Below are positions 52,904-59,273 of a stretch of DNA of 59,273 nt, piece by piece. The DNA lies in contig DALTWG010000003.1 in the NCBI GenBank assembly GCA_029987245.1, positions 1 to 59,273 of the forward strand, read 5' to 3'. The translations under genes and the position numbers were made by a program. Within the stretch, counting starts at the first letter, position 1, and each line of letters begins with the position of its first letter. Source of the stretch: Methanocorpusculum sp. Lineage in GTDB: Archaea; Halobacteriota; Methanomicrobia; Methanomicrobiales; Methanocorpusculaceae. Under the pieces are notes generated by a model. It searched no databases. It was not told the DNA's origin and saw only the letters and a program-made list of their open reading frames with translations.

Positions 52904-53134
52904 ATGTGGGATTCTCTTAAAGAACAGATAATGGAAGCCGGCTGCTGCAAACTCACCGGCGCAGACGCATCCGAATACGTAAAAGACGGCACGGTTATCT
53001 TCGTGTATGAAAATCATAAACTCCTTATTCCGGTAACAGAAGAGTCACCCGTGGTAATCCGCCACATCGGCGGGGGAACGGTTAAACTCACCTACAAATG
53101 CATTGAAGCCCTTGGCAAAATCGAAAAGCAGTGA
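52904..53134 (+). CDS. Small conserved protein of unknown function (76 aa)
   Basis: A short protein between marker 11 and endonuclease IV. The sequence begins MWDSLKEQIMEAGCCKLTGAD with a Cys pair, then alternates beta-like segments (GTVIFVYENHKLLIPVT, VVIRHIGGGTVKLTY). The start ATG at 52904 is taken because the longer frame reads back into the marker-11 gene. It overlaps the possible GTG start of nfo by 4 nt. No family recognised; likely a small beta fold. Confidence 0.7.
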   Translation: MWDSLKEQIMEAGCCKLTGADASEYVKDGTVIFVYENHKLLIPVTEESPVVIRHIGGGTVKLTYKCIEALGKIEKQ

Positions 53135-53139
53135 GTACC

Positions 53140-53985
53140 ATGGCAAAACTCGGATTTCATGTATCTATCGCCGGTTCGATGGAGTTGGCCGTAAGCCGCG
53201 CGCAGGCGCTTGGCTGCGATACGTTTCAGATGTTTACCCGCAGTCCGCGCCTGTGGGATGCAAAGCCGATAGCAGAAGAGACTGCCGCGGCTTTTAAGAG
53301 GGCGGTCGCCGGGTCCGGTCTTTGGCCGGTGGTTGACCACATGCCCTATCTGCCCAATCCTGCGGCGGAAAAGCCGGATGTCTATGAAAAAAGCGTAGCA
53401 GTGCTTACCGAAGAGTTATCCCGGTGTGCACAGCTTGATATCCCCTATCTGGTAACACACTTAGGTCATCACGGTCCGACCGACGGCCATGACAAGGGAC
53501 TTGAAAAAACGGTGCAGGCAATCGGGTATGCTCTGGACCACTCCGAGGGCAGCGCCATGATTTTGCTGGAGAATACGGCTAACGAAAAAAATACGGTGGG
53601 GGGCACGTTTGCAGACGTCGGCAAAATTGCCGACGGTCTGGGACGTGAACCGCGGGTGGGCTTTTGTTTTGACACGTGTCATGCGGGTGCCGCAGGATAC
53701 GACCTGAAAGGGTTCGGCGCGGAAACGGTCTTCGGCTGGTTTAATGACGAGGCGGGCTCGCTTGACCGGCTCAAAGTCATTCATTTAAATGATATGAAAG
53801 GGGGCGTGGGATCGCATCTTGACCGGCATGAGCACCTTGGTCTGGGATTTTTAGGCGAGGATACGATACGCGATGTCCTCACGTGGAAAGGTGTTTCACA
53901 CTGCGCGTATATCATGGAGACGCCGGTGAATGAAACCCGCTCCGATACGGGAAATATGGAAGTCGCGCGGCGGCTTTCGGCATAA
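53140..53985 (+). CDS. nfo: Endonuclease IV (AP endonuclease, Nfo)
   Basis: A 281-aa AP endonuclease of the TIM-barrel family using three zinc ions. Motifs: KLGFHVSIAGSM at the start, VDHMPYLPNPA, THLGHHGP, LLENTANEKN, CFDTCHAGAAGYD, and the long metal/DNA-contact segment HLNDMKGGVGSHLDRHEHLGLG, then METP. The start MAKLGFHV matches family N-termini; a GTG at 53131 would add three residues and overlap the upstream stop. It acts in base-excision repair by nicking at abasic sites. Confidence 0.95.
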   Translation: MAKLGFHVSIAGSMELAVSRAQALGCDTFQMFTRSPRLWDAKPIAEETAAAFKRAVAGSGLWPVVDHMPYLPNPAAEKPDVYEKSVAVLTEELSRCAQLDIPYLVTHLGHHGPTDGHDKGLEKTVQAIGYALDHSEGSAMILLENTANEKNTVGGTFADVGKIADGLGREPRVGFCFDTCHAGAAGYDLKGFGAETVFGWFNDEAGSLDRLKVIHLNDMKGGVGSHLDRHEHLGLGFLGEDTIRDVLTWKGVSHCAYIMETPVNETRSDTGNMEVARRLSA

Positions 53986-54010
53986 TCTTTTTTAAAACAG
54001 GAAAAATAAA

Positions 54011-54031
54011 CTGGAAGAGTTATTCTTCCAG
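54011..54031. terminator. Hairpin between nfo and the DMT transporter gene
   Basis: Arms ctggaaga (54011-54018) and tcttccag (54024-54031), eight perfect pairs with a 5-nt loop, spanning the stop of the minus-strand transporter in a convergent junction. A T-run (54,000-bp side, tctttttt) precedes it. Confidence 0.55.
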
Positions 54032-54994
54032 TCCGCTGGTAATCTTCTTCTCGATGATATAAGGAAGAGCGATACCTAAGAGAATTACCACCACACCAAT
54101 CCAGCGGATGACATCATTTGCATCACCTAAGACAAGGATTGCAAGGAAAACCTCGACCGGCAATTCCGCGGAGTTTAAGATGGTTGCCATGCCTGTCGAA
54201 ATCTTCGGCGCGCCGACTGCAAGGAAGAAGACCGGGATTGCGATACCGAAGATACCAAGCGGGATGGAATACTGCATTGCGCTGAAGTTTGTAAATGCTG
54301 CGGCAAGTGACGGGAATCCGCCGTAGAAGACTACGATGAAGAGCATTACAAAGACAAGGGCAACAGTTGCAATCAGGAAACTTTTGTGCAGCGGCGGCAT
54401 CTGTGTTTCGATTTCACCGGACAGATACACAAAGACCGCATAACAGACTGCAGCGCCTATTCCGCAGAGAATACCAATCGGATTCATCATCGCAATGGAA
54501 ATGTCTGCTGCAAAAATTCCTGCTGCAAGGAAGGTACCAATAAAAATCACAACACATGCGATGATTTTACCCTTTGAAGGGGCCTTGCGCCGCGCAATCC
54601 ACTCAACAACCACACCAATCCAGGAATACTGGAACAGTAAAACGACCGCAAGAGAAACCGGCAGGCCGAATACCGCAAAAGAGTGGAAATAAAGAATGGT
54701 TACAAGTGCCATGACAATACCTGCGATAACCATCAGCAAAACACGTTTTGGCATCGGAGCAGGATTTTTTTCCGCCTTCGGCTGCTTTCTCTGCCAGAAA
54801 ATCCAGACAAGCACAACAATTACGGCAAGAATCAGCCATCCGTAAAAGAATTTGCCTACCAGGATGTCAGGCAGGGCAAAGCCCGCGCCTGCGGCAAGAG
54901 AAACAATCGTTGACAAAAGTGCGTAGGAAACAGACGCCAGTAACACCAGTATTGAACAGAACAATACCGATGAGGTAAGACTTTTCGAACTCAT
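54020..54994 (-). CDS. EamA/DMT-superfamily transporter
   Basis: A 324-aa membrane protein with ten predicted helices in two five-helix EamA repeats. The central loop (about 70-85: WQRKQPKAEKNPAPMPKR) is basic. Conserved Gly/Pro helices such as FHSFAVFGLPVSLAVVLLFQYSWIGVVVEWI and AILNSAELPVEVFLAILVLGD (with TILNSAELP) are typical for the family. The DMT family moves amino acids, nucleotides or other small metabolites; substrate unknown. It precedes a 356-bp gap upstream of thiC. Confidence 0.88.
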   Translation of the reverse strand: MSSKSLTSSVLFCSILVLLASVSYALLSTIVSLAAGAGFALPDILVGKFFYGWLILAVIVVLVWIFWQRKQPKAEKNPAPMPKRVLLMVIAGIVMALVTILYFHSFAVFGLPVSLAVVLLFQYSWIGVVVEWIARRKAPSKGKIIACVVIFIGTFLAAGIFAADISIAMMNPIGILCGIGAAVCYAVFVYLSGEIETQMPPLHKSFLIATVALVFVMLFIVVFYGGFPSLAAAFTNFSAMQYSIPLGIFGIAIPVFFLAVGAPKISTGMATILNSAELPVEVFLAILVLGDANDVIRWIGVVVILLGIALPYIIEKKITSGLEE

Positions 54995-55350
54995 GTTTGA
55001 ACCTTGCTATATACATATGTTTGCATCCCTATTAATAAATATGCAATCCATCCGGAAATATCTTCAAAAAAATGTAGCTGCCTGCAAAATAAATTGTGTA
55101 ATCCAGTCGGCAAACCAGATGAAAAAAGACGAAATATACACGCGCACGATTCTCTTTTTTCTGCCGGACAATGAAAGAAAAGTGAACAAGCACACAAGCA
55201 GAATTGCTCCTGTTTTCAGAATCATCTTCGCAAAAGCCAAAAAATATTGCGTAACCTGCCGGATTATACAGATTCAGTTTCGCACCACACAGCCCGGCTT
55301 GCGAAAAAAGACCGCATATCATTCAATTTATATGTTTAAACACAAATTAA
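54995..55350. other. Intergenic region upstream of thiC (356 bp)
   Basis: AT-rich spacer with divergent promoters (cctatataca-like box near the transporter; tcaatttatatg just before thiC at about 55323-55334). I searched by eye for a TPP riboswitch (ctgaga and the distal conserved loop) and found none. A short open frame across it has an unlikely composition and no recognisable domain. Confidence 0.5.
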
Positions 55351-56634
55351 ATGATAATGACAATAGTCGAAGATGCAAAAAAAGGACTCATCACCGAAGA
55401 GATGAAAATTGTCGCAAAGGATGAAGGCGTCACAGAAGACTTTATCCGCCGCGGCATTGCAGAAGGGCACATTGTAATCAACATGAGCCCGTACCGCAAA
55501 GTAAAACTCTGCGGCATCGGCTCAGGACTTCGCACCAAAGTCAATGCCTCGATTGGAACATCATCTGATATCGTTGATGTCGAGCAGGAACTTGAAAAAG
55601 CCCGGCAGGCGGAGCTTGCCGGCGCGGATTCGCTTATGGAACTTTCCACCGGCGGCGACTTCCTTGATATCCGCAGAAGAGTCTGCGAACAGTCGAAATT
55701 ATCTGTCGGTTCCGTGCCGCTGTATCAGGCATTCATCGAAGCCGCGCGCAAAAAGGGCGGCGTTGTCTTCATGGATGAAGACGACCTGTTCAACATCACC
55801 GAAAAGCAGGCAAAACTCGGCACCAACTTCATGGCAATCCACACCGGCATCAACTATGAAACCGTAAAGCGCCTGAAGAATCAGGGCAGACACGGCGGAC
55901 TTGTTTCCCGGGGCGGCGCTTTCATGACAGCATGGATGCTGCACAATGAACAGGAAAATCCGCTCTACCGCCGCTTTGACTATCTGCTTGAAATTCTCAA
56001 AGAGCATGAAGTCACCCTTTCGTTTGGAAACGGTATGCGCGCAGGGGCATGTCATGATGCAACCGACCGCGCTGCCATTCAGGAACTGTTAATCAACGCG
56101 GAACTTGCAGACAAGGCGCACGATTTCGGTGTCCAGTGCATTATGGAAGGACCCGGTCACATTCCGCTTGATGAAATCAAGGCAAATGTTATTCTGGAAA
56201 AGCGTGTGACAAACAACAAGCCGTTTTACATGCTCGGGCCCCTGGTAACCGATATTGCTCCTGGCTATGACGACAGAGTGGCTGCAATCGGCGCCTCGGT
56301 TTCTTCTGCTGCGGGAGCTGATTTCATCTGTTATGTAACGCCTGCAGAACACCTTGCTTTGCCCACACCGGAAGAAGTCTATGAAGGCGTAATGAGTTCC
56401 AGAATTGCGGCCCATGTGGGCGACATGGTCAAACTCCCGAAGACGCGCGAGGCGGACCTTGAAATGGGGCATGCGCGCCGCGACCTGGACTGGGAACGCC
56501 AGTATGCTGTCGCAATGAATCCGGAGCATGCCCGCTGCATCAGAAACTCGCGCATGCCGGCAGATACTGATGCATGCACCATGTGCGGAGACTTCTGTGC
56601 ACTCAAGATTGTGCAGAAGAACTTCCACTTCTGA
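55351..56634 (+). CDS. thiC: Phosphomethylpyrimidine synthase ThiC
   Basis: A 427-aa radical-SAM-like enzyme that converts AIR to HMP-P, the pyrimidine of thiamine. ITEEMKIVAKDEGVTEDFIRRGIAEG, MELSTGGDFLDIRR, GGLVSRGGAFMTAWM and MEGPGHIPLDEI are typical. The C-terminal Fe-S motif is CTMCGDFCALK. It may start two codons later at MTIVEDAKKG, a closer match to family N-termini. The gene shares AIR with the PurE branch of purine synthesis. No TPP riboswitch is visible upstream. Confidence 0.96.
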   Translation: MIMTIVEDAKKGLITEEMKIVAKDEGVTEDFIRRGIAEGHIVINMSPYRKVKLCGIGSGLRTKVNASIGTSSDIVDVEQELEKARQAELAGADSLMELSTGGDFLDIRRRVCEQSKLSVGSVPLYQAFIEAARKKGGVVFMDEDDLFNITEKQAKLGTNFMAIHTGINYETVKRLKNQGRHGGLVSRGGAFMTAWMLHNEQENPLYRRFDYLLEILKEHEVTLSFGNGMRAGACHDATDRAAIQELLINAELADKAHDFGVQCIMEGPGHIPLDEIKANVILEKRVTNNKPFYMLGPLVTDIAPGYDDRVAAIGASVSSAAGADFICYVTPAEHLALPTPEEVYEGVMSSRIAAHVGDMVKLPKTREADLEMGHARRDLDWERQYAVAMNPEHARCIRNSRMPADTDACTMCGDFCALKIVQKNFHF

Positions 56635-56682
56635 TTTTTCACTTCCAATTTTTTCAAAACAGATTCCAAAACAAAGAGAGGT

Positions 56683-56698
56683 GGAGTAGTTTAACTCC
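56683..56698. terminator. Hairpin between convergent thiC and mtrH
   Basis: Arms ggagt (56683-56687) and actcc (56694-56698) with outer aaag/cttt support. Located between the thiC stop and the mtrH stop; on the minus strand it is followed by a T-rich run, so it probably ends the mtr transcript. Confidence 0.55.
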
Positions 56699-56734
56699 CT
56701 TTGCGGTATTGTTGTACTTCTATTCTTTAAGAGC

Positions 56735-57757
56735 TTAGATAAGCTTGTTGATCGGACCGTCTTCAACAGCCGGGGTTCCGCCGAAGTCTTTGAATGCTTC
56801 TGCAAGAACGATATCACAGAATGCGGATGCAGTTGCTGCGCCTTCCATGTTCTCGATCGGACCGTACATGATGAGATCTGCACCAAGAGTCATTGCCATG
56901 ATGTTGCATCCGATATCCGGTGCAGTCCATGCTGCCTGGCGGATTCCGTCAATGCCGCCGAAGTGGTGCTTGACCATCTGCTCTGCAAGAAGCGGAAGCT
57001 CCTTGTATCTGTCGGCTAAGACGTTCTTTCTCCAGCGTTTGAGCCAGGTCCAGGAAACGGTCATGTTGTGGTATGCACCACCGGTCGGCAGACCGTGAAT
57101 TGCTTTGCATGCGAGAATCTCACGGAAGGAACCGAATGCACCAAGTCCAAGCGGAGTTGCTGCAGAGTCGAGAATCGGGCGGGTGATACCGCATTCTTCT
57201 GCGATCTGAAGCATACCCTGGGACTGTCCTGCGACACCGCCCTCGGTAAGAGTCTTTTCACGGCCTGCAATCGACGGGTCTCCCGGGTTGAATGCAAGGA
57301 CGATTGCGGAGTTAACGTCAGACTCTTTGAGTGCCTGGATGTTCTCCGGAAGGATGGAACCGTTGATAGAGTTGTAGATAGCTCTGTCGGCGAGACCAAC
57401 TTCGGTAACGTACTTGGTTGCGTGGATTAATGCTTCCGGCGCGGAAGAATCCATGAGGAATGCAGTCTTGTTGTCGATGCTGTCGAACCAGCTGAAGTAA
57501 GACTCGAATGCTTCGCCGTGCTCTGCTAAAATCTGGAGGAAGAATTTGTTACCGGTAATGTCGGTAAGTTCTTCACAGCGGTTCCAGAGAGCTTCTGCTT
57601 TTGCTTTGTCAATCTCACCAGTGTGGTCGTTTAACACGATTTCGTGCTTGTTGTAGAAGATCGACGGGGACATGACACGCGGGTATTCTCCCGGCTGTCC
57701 TCCGATCTTAGTTCCGTTAAAGTCAAAGACCTGTTGTTCTTTTTCAAACTTAAACAT
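56735..57757 (-). CDS. mtrH: Tetrahydromethanopterin S-methyltransferase subunit H
   Basis: A 340-aa soluble subunit that transfers the methyl group from methyl-H4MPT to the corrinoid of MtrA. Typical sequence throughout: FKFEKEQQVFDFNGTKIGGQPGEYP, NPGDPSIAGREKTL, LDSAATPLGLGAFGSFREILACKAIHGLPTGGAYHN, and DLIMYGPIENMEGAA. Slightly longer than the 310-aa reference because of C-terminal extension. Ribosome site gaggtg before the ATG. Last gene of the mtr operon. Confidence 0.97.
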   Translation of the reverse strand: MFKFEKEQQVFDFNGTKIGGQPGEYPRVMSPSIFYNKHEIVLNDHTGEIDKAKAEALWNRCEELTDITGNKFFLQILAEHGEAFESYFSWFDSIDNKTAFLMDSSAPEALIHATKYVTEVGLADRAIYNSINGSILPENIQALKESDVNSAIVLAFNPGDPSIAGREKTLTEGGVAGQSQGMLQIAEECGITRPILDSAATPLGLGAFGSFREILACKAIHGLPTGGAYHNMTVSWTWLKRWRKNVLADRYKELPLLAEQMVKHHFGGIDGIRQAAWTAPDIGCNIMAMTLGADLIMYGPIENMEGAATASAFCDIVLAEAFKDFGGTPAVEDGPINKLI

Positions 57758-57773
57758 GTTTTGGCACCTCTAT

Positions 57774-58520
57774 TTACATAAATACTGGAATGACTCCGTA
57801 TAACCAGAATCCAATTACCAGGAAGGCGATAATTCCTGCAACTAATCCGTACAGGATACCGATGTCGCGGCCGAGTTTTCTGCCGATACGCATTGCAATT
57901 TCTGCGTCAGTGAACTCAATCTTTTCTTCGATCTTGTCAAGACGCTTTTCGATTTCAAGGAACTGCGGGTTTGCAGTTGCAACAGTGGAACCACTGGATC
58001 CACCCTCGTCGCCCTCGGAAATCTGAACTACAATCGGGTCTGCTCCAAATGCTCCGGGGTCTTTTGCAGTTAACTCTTTAATCTTTGCACCGATGGCGCC
58101 CATGTCTTCGGACTCCATGATGTTGACGAGTTCTACCTGCTCCTGGAAGCGTTTGATGTGTTCTGCGGTCAGGTTCTCGAGGAACGGAATTGCACCCTTG
58201 GAGCCGACAATCTTACCGCCCTCAACACCGTTTGCGTGCATTGCCTCAATGGACTGACCGGAAAGGTGACCCTTAACTTCAGTACCGCAGAGGAGAACAA
58301 AGCGGATGTTCGGGTTGGAAATGATGTTTGCGACAATCTTCTCGATACCAAGGTTCTCTGTCTTACAGGAACCGGCAAGTGCTGCACCTGCTGCGCAAAT
58401 ACCTGCTTCATCAAGGTGGGATCCCATGGTGATAACTGCAACCGGGCTGTTTGCATCGCCGGTGTGGTAGTCACCCTGGATAATCGGCCATCCTGCTGCG
58501 GGGGATTTCTTGTCTGCCAT
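57774..58520 (-). CDS. MtrA corrinoid domain fused to MtrG
   Basis: A 248-aa protein in the position normally held by mtrG. Residues 1-about 180 are a full MtrA cytoplasmic corrinoid domain: AGWPIIQGDYHTGD, GSHLDEAGICAAGAALAGSCKTENLGIEK, and EVKGHLSGQS with the cobalt-ligand His H85. Residues about 188-248 are MtrG: FLEIEKRLDKIEEKIEFTDAEIAMRIGRKLGRDIGILYGLVAGIIAF, a coiled coil plus one membrane helix. A Gly/Ser-rich linker joins them. The start overlaps the mtrF stop by one base. The MtrA DNA is almost identical to the adjacent mtrA. Confidence 0.9.
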   Translation of the reverse strand: MADKKSPAAGWPIIQGDYHTGDANSPVAVITMGSHLDEAGICAAGAALAGSCKTENLGIEKIVANIISNPNIRFVLLCGTEVKGHLSGQSIEAMHANGVEGGKIVGSKGAIPFLENLTAEHIKRFQEQVELVNIMESEDMGAIGAKIKELTAKDPGAFGADPIVVQISEGDEGGSSGSTVATANPQFLEIEKRLDKIEEKIEFTDAEIAMRIGRKLGRDIGILYGLVAGIIAFLVIGFWLYGVIPVFM

Positions 58521-58717
58521 TAGAAGACACCTCCGAAGATAATTACCGGTACGAGGATAAGGACAAGGGAGATTGCAGCGCCGACTGCGACACCTACAAC
58601 GCCGCAGCCGTTGAATGCGGACTCGACTTTGTAGGTTCTGGCAAGAAGCTGTCCCTTGTATTTGACATTGTCAACAATCTTGTTGATTGCTGCCATTCTG
58701 ATAGATGAGCCAGCCAT
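58520..58717 (-). CDS. mtrF: Tetrahydromethanopterin S-methyltransferase subunit F
   Basis: A 65-aa small membrane subunit. The N-terminal amphipathic part AAINKIVDNVKYKGQLLARTYKVES resembles MtrF (NIV..IRYKGQLI), followed by one C-terminal helix GVAVGAAISLVLILVPVIIF. It sits between mtrA and the fused mtrA::mtrG, the same order as in the canonical mtrEDCBAFGH operon. It is probably a regulatory or structural membrane subunit of the Na+-pumping complex. Confidence 0.85.
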   Translation of the reverse strand: MAGSSIRMAAINKIVDNVKYKGQLLARTYKVESAFNGCGVVGVAVGAAISLVLILVPVIIFGGVF

Positions 58718-58718
58718 T

Positions 58719-59273
58719 TTAGATTCCTCCTAACTGGACGCCAAGAATTGCGCCGAAGACGATAAGAGCAATGATTAAACCAATCATGAGACCCTCAATC
58801 TTACCTCCGTAGAGACCGGAAGAGAATCTGGTGCGGTAACCGATGTCGGTAACCATCATCTGGATTGCCTTGATTCTGGAAGTGATTAAGGCCATTTCGC
58901 CGGTTAAGGGTTCTTCCTCGCCGACTTCTTCGCCGCCTGCGCCTCCGTCGTCGCCTTCGGAAATCTGGACTACAATCGGGTCTTCTCCAAATGCTCCGGG
59001 GTCTTTTGCGGTTAACTCTTTAATCTTTGCACCGATGGCGCCCATGTCTTCGGACTCCATGATGTTGACGAGTTCTACCTGCTCCTGGAAGCGTTTGATG
59101 TGTTCTGCGGTCAGGTTCTCGAGGAACGGAATTGCACCCTTGGAGCCGACAATCTTACCGCCCTCAACACCGTTTGCGTGCATTGCCTCAATGGACTGAC
59201 CGGAAAGGTGACCCTTAACTTCAGTACCGCAGAGGAGAACAAAGCGGATGTTCGGGTTGGAAATGATGTTTGC
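58719..59273 (-). CDS. mtrA: Tetrahydromethanopterin S-methyltransferase subunit A, truncated by window
   Basis: The 3' 184 codons of mtrA; the start lies beyond the window edge. The corrinoid-domain part matches the fused gene nearly base for base (EVKGHLSGQS with the cobalt-ligand His visible). A Gly/Glu-rich linker then leads to the true MtrA C-terminus: ALITSRIKAIQMMVTDIGYRTRFSSGLYGGKIEGLMIGLIIALIVFG, with one membrane helix. The stop is 1 bp before the mtrF start. Upstream genes mtrB, C, D and E are expected outside the window. Confidence 0.95.
   Translation of the reverse strand, partial: ANIISNPNIRFVLLCGTEVKGHLSGQSIEAMHANGVEGGKIVGSKGAIPFLENLTAEHIKRFQEQVELVNIMESEDMGAIGAKIKELTAKDPGAFGEDPIVVQISEGDDGGAGGEEVGEEEPLTGEMALITSRIKAIQMMVTDIGYRTRFSSGLYGGKIEGLMIGLIIALIVFGAILGVQLGGI

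Noticed and set aside
54995..55350. TPP riboswitch upstream of thiC
   Set aside because: The conserved ctgaga-type core and the distal loop motif could not be found.
54993..55424. A 143-aa open frame in the gap before thiC
   Set aside because: It starts inside the promoter region, runs into thiC, and has an Arg/Lys/Asn-rich composition typical of chance frames in AT-rich DNA.
57774..58520. Reading the fusion gene as a plain second mtrA
   Set aside because: Its last 60 residues match MtrG and not MtrA, and it occupies the mtrG position; the standard MtrA C-terminus is found in the neighbouring gene instead.
1..59273. CRISPR array, tRNA or rRNA genes, insertion sequences
   Set aside because: No regularly spaced repeats with spacers, no tRNA-like cloverleaf signature in the gaps, no rRNA-like blocks and no transposase were seen.

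Overview
The window is a contiguous piece of a methanogenic archaeal chromosome, most likely from the order Methanomicrobiales. A Methanocorpusculum-like organism is my best guess, inferred from gene content and not proven. Direct support includes Mtr methyltransferase subunits (A, F, G, H), three methanofuran biosynthesis genes (mfnD, mfnF, mfnE), methanogenesis marker protein 11, the methanogen-specific pair DUF1890/DUF1894, archaeal aIF-1A, an RPA-associated protein, archaeal TATA boxes with short leaders, and surface-protein tails made of a transmembrane helix plus an arginine cluster. Genes are tightly packed with many 4-nt ATGA overlaps. I saw no rRNA, tRNA, CRISPR array, insertion sequence or prophage.

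Layout. 1-3.9 kb: type IV pilus/archaellum-like assembly ATPase and its membrane platform. 3.9-7.3 kb: DUF1890, DUF1894, MntP manganese exporter, a flavoprotein and a Na+/alanine symporter. 7.5-10 kb: WalJ-like hydrolase, PurE, class V aminotransferase. 10-14.3 kb: a giant secreted subtilase. 14.4-17.5 kb: operon DUF134 - Mrp/NBP35 - mfnD - mfnF. 17.5-22.7 kb: ClC transporter, TPR protein, DEAD-box RNA helicase, and a TudS-like/nucleoside deoxyribosyltransferase fusion. 22.8-26.2 kb: MMPL/RND exporter with a heptad-repeat partner. 26.4-31.9 kb: small genes including mobA, a hydrogenase maturation protease, two related lipoproteins, aIF-1A, a YkgJ-type cysteine-cluster protein and a divergent TBP-like protein. 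31.9-36.8 kb: a nucleic-acid processing operon (membrane OB-fold, unknown 135-aa protein, RPA-associated protein, phosphoesterase, Lhr helicase). 36.9-41 kb: wHTH regulator, secreted phospholipase D-like protein, mfnE, site-2 protease. 41.1-48.3 kb: patatin, acyl-CoA ligase, two related membrane proteins, RecQ, LCAT-like hydrolase. 48.4-51.5 kb: membrane HD-GYP protein overlapping an S37-type peptidase. 51.6-56.6 kb: rubredoxin, methanogenesis marker 11, endonuclease IV, a DMT transporter and ThiC. 56.7 kb to the end: the 3' half of the mtr operon on the minus strand (mtrA - mtrF - mtrA::mtrG fusion - mtrH).

Functional themes. The energy-metabolism core is the mtr operon; the Mfn enzymes make the C1 carrier methanofuran. 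A second theme is nucleic-acid upkeep (Lhr, RPA-associated proteins, RecQ, endonuclease IV, DEAD-box helicase). A third is the cell surface (subtilase, phospholipase D-like protein, S37 peptidase, lipoproteins).

The most striking observation is that the mtrG position is occupied by a fusion of a complete MtrA corrinoid domain to MtrG. The DNA of its MtrA part is nearly identical to the neighbouring mtrA, which points to ongoing gene conversion. Other notable items are a TudS/deoxyribosyltransferase fusion, an HD-GYP protein in a methanogen, a subtilase whose C-terminus repeats its own propeptide, and a 149-aa TBP-like protein.
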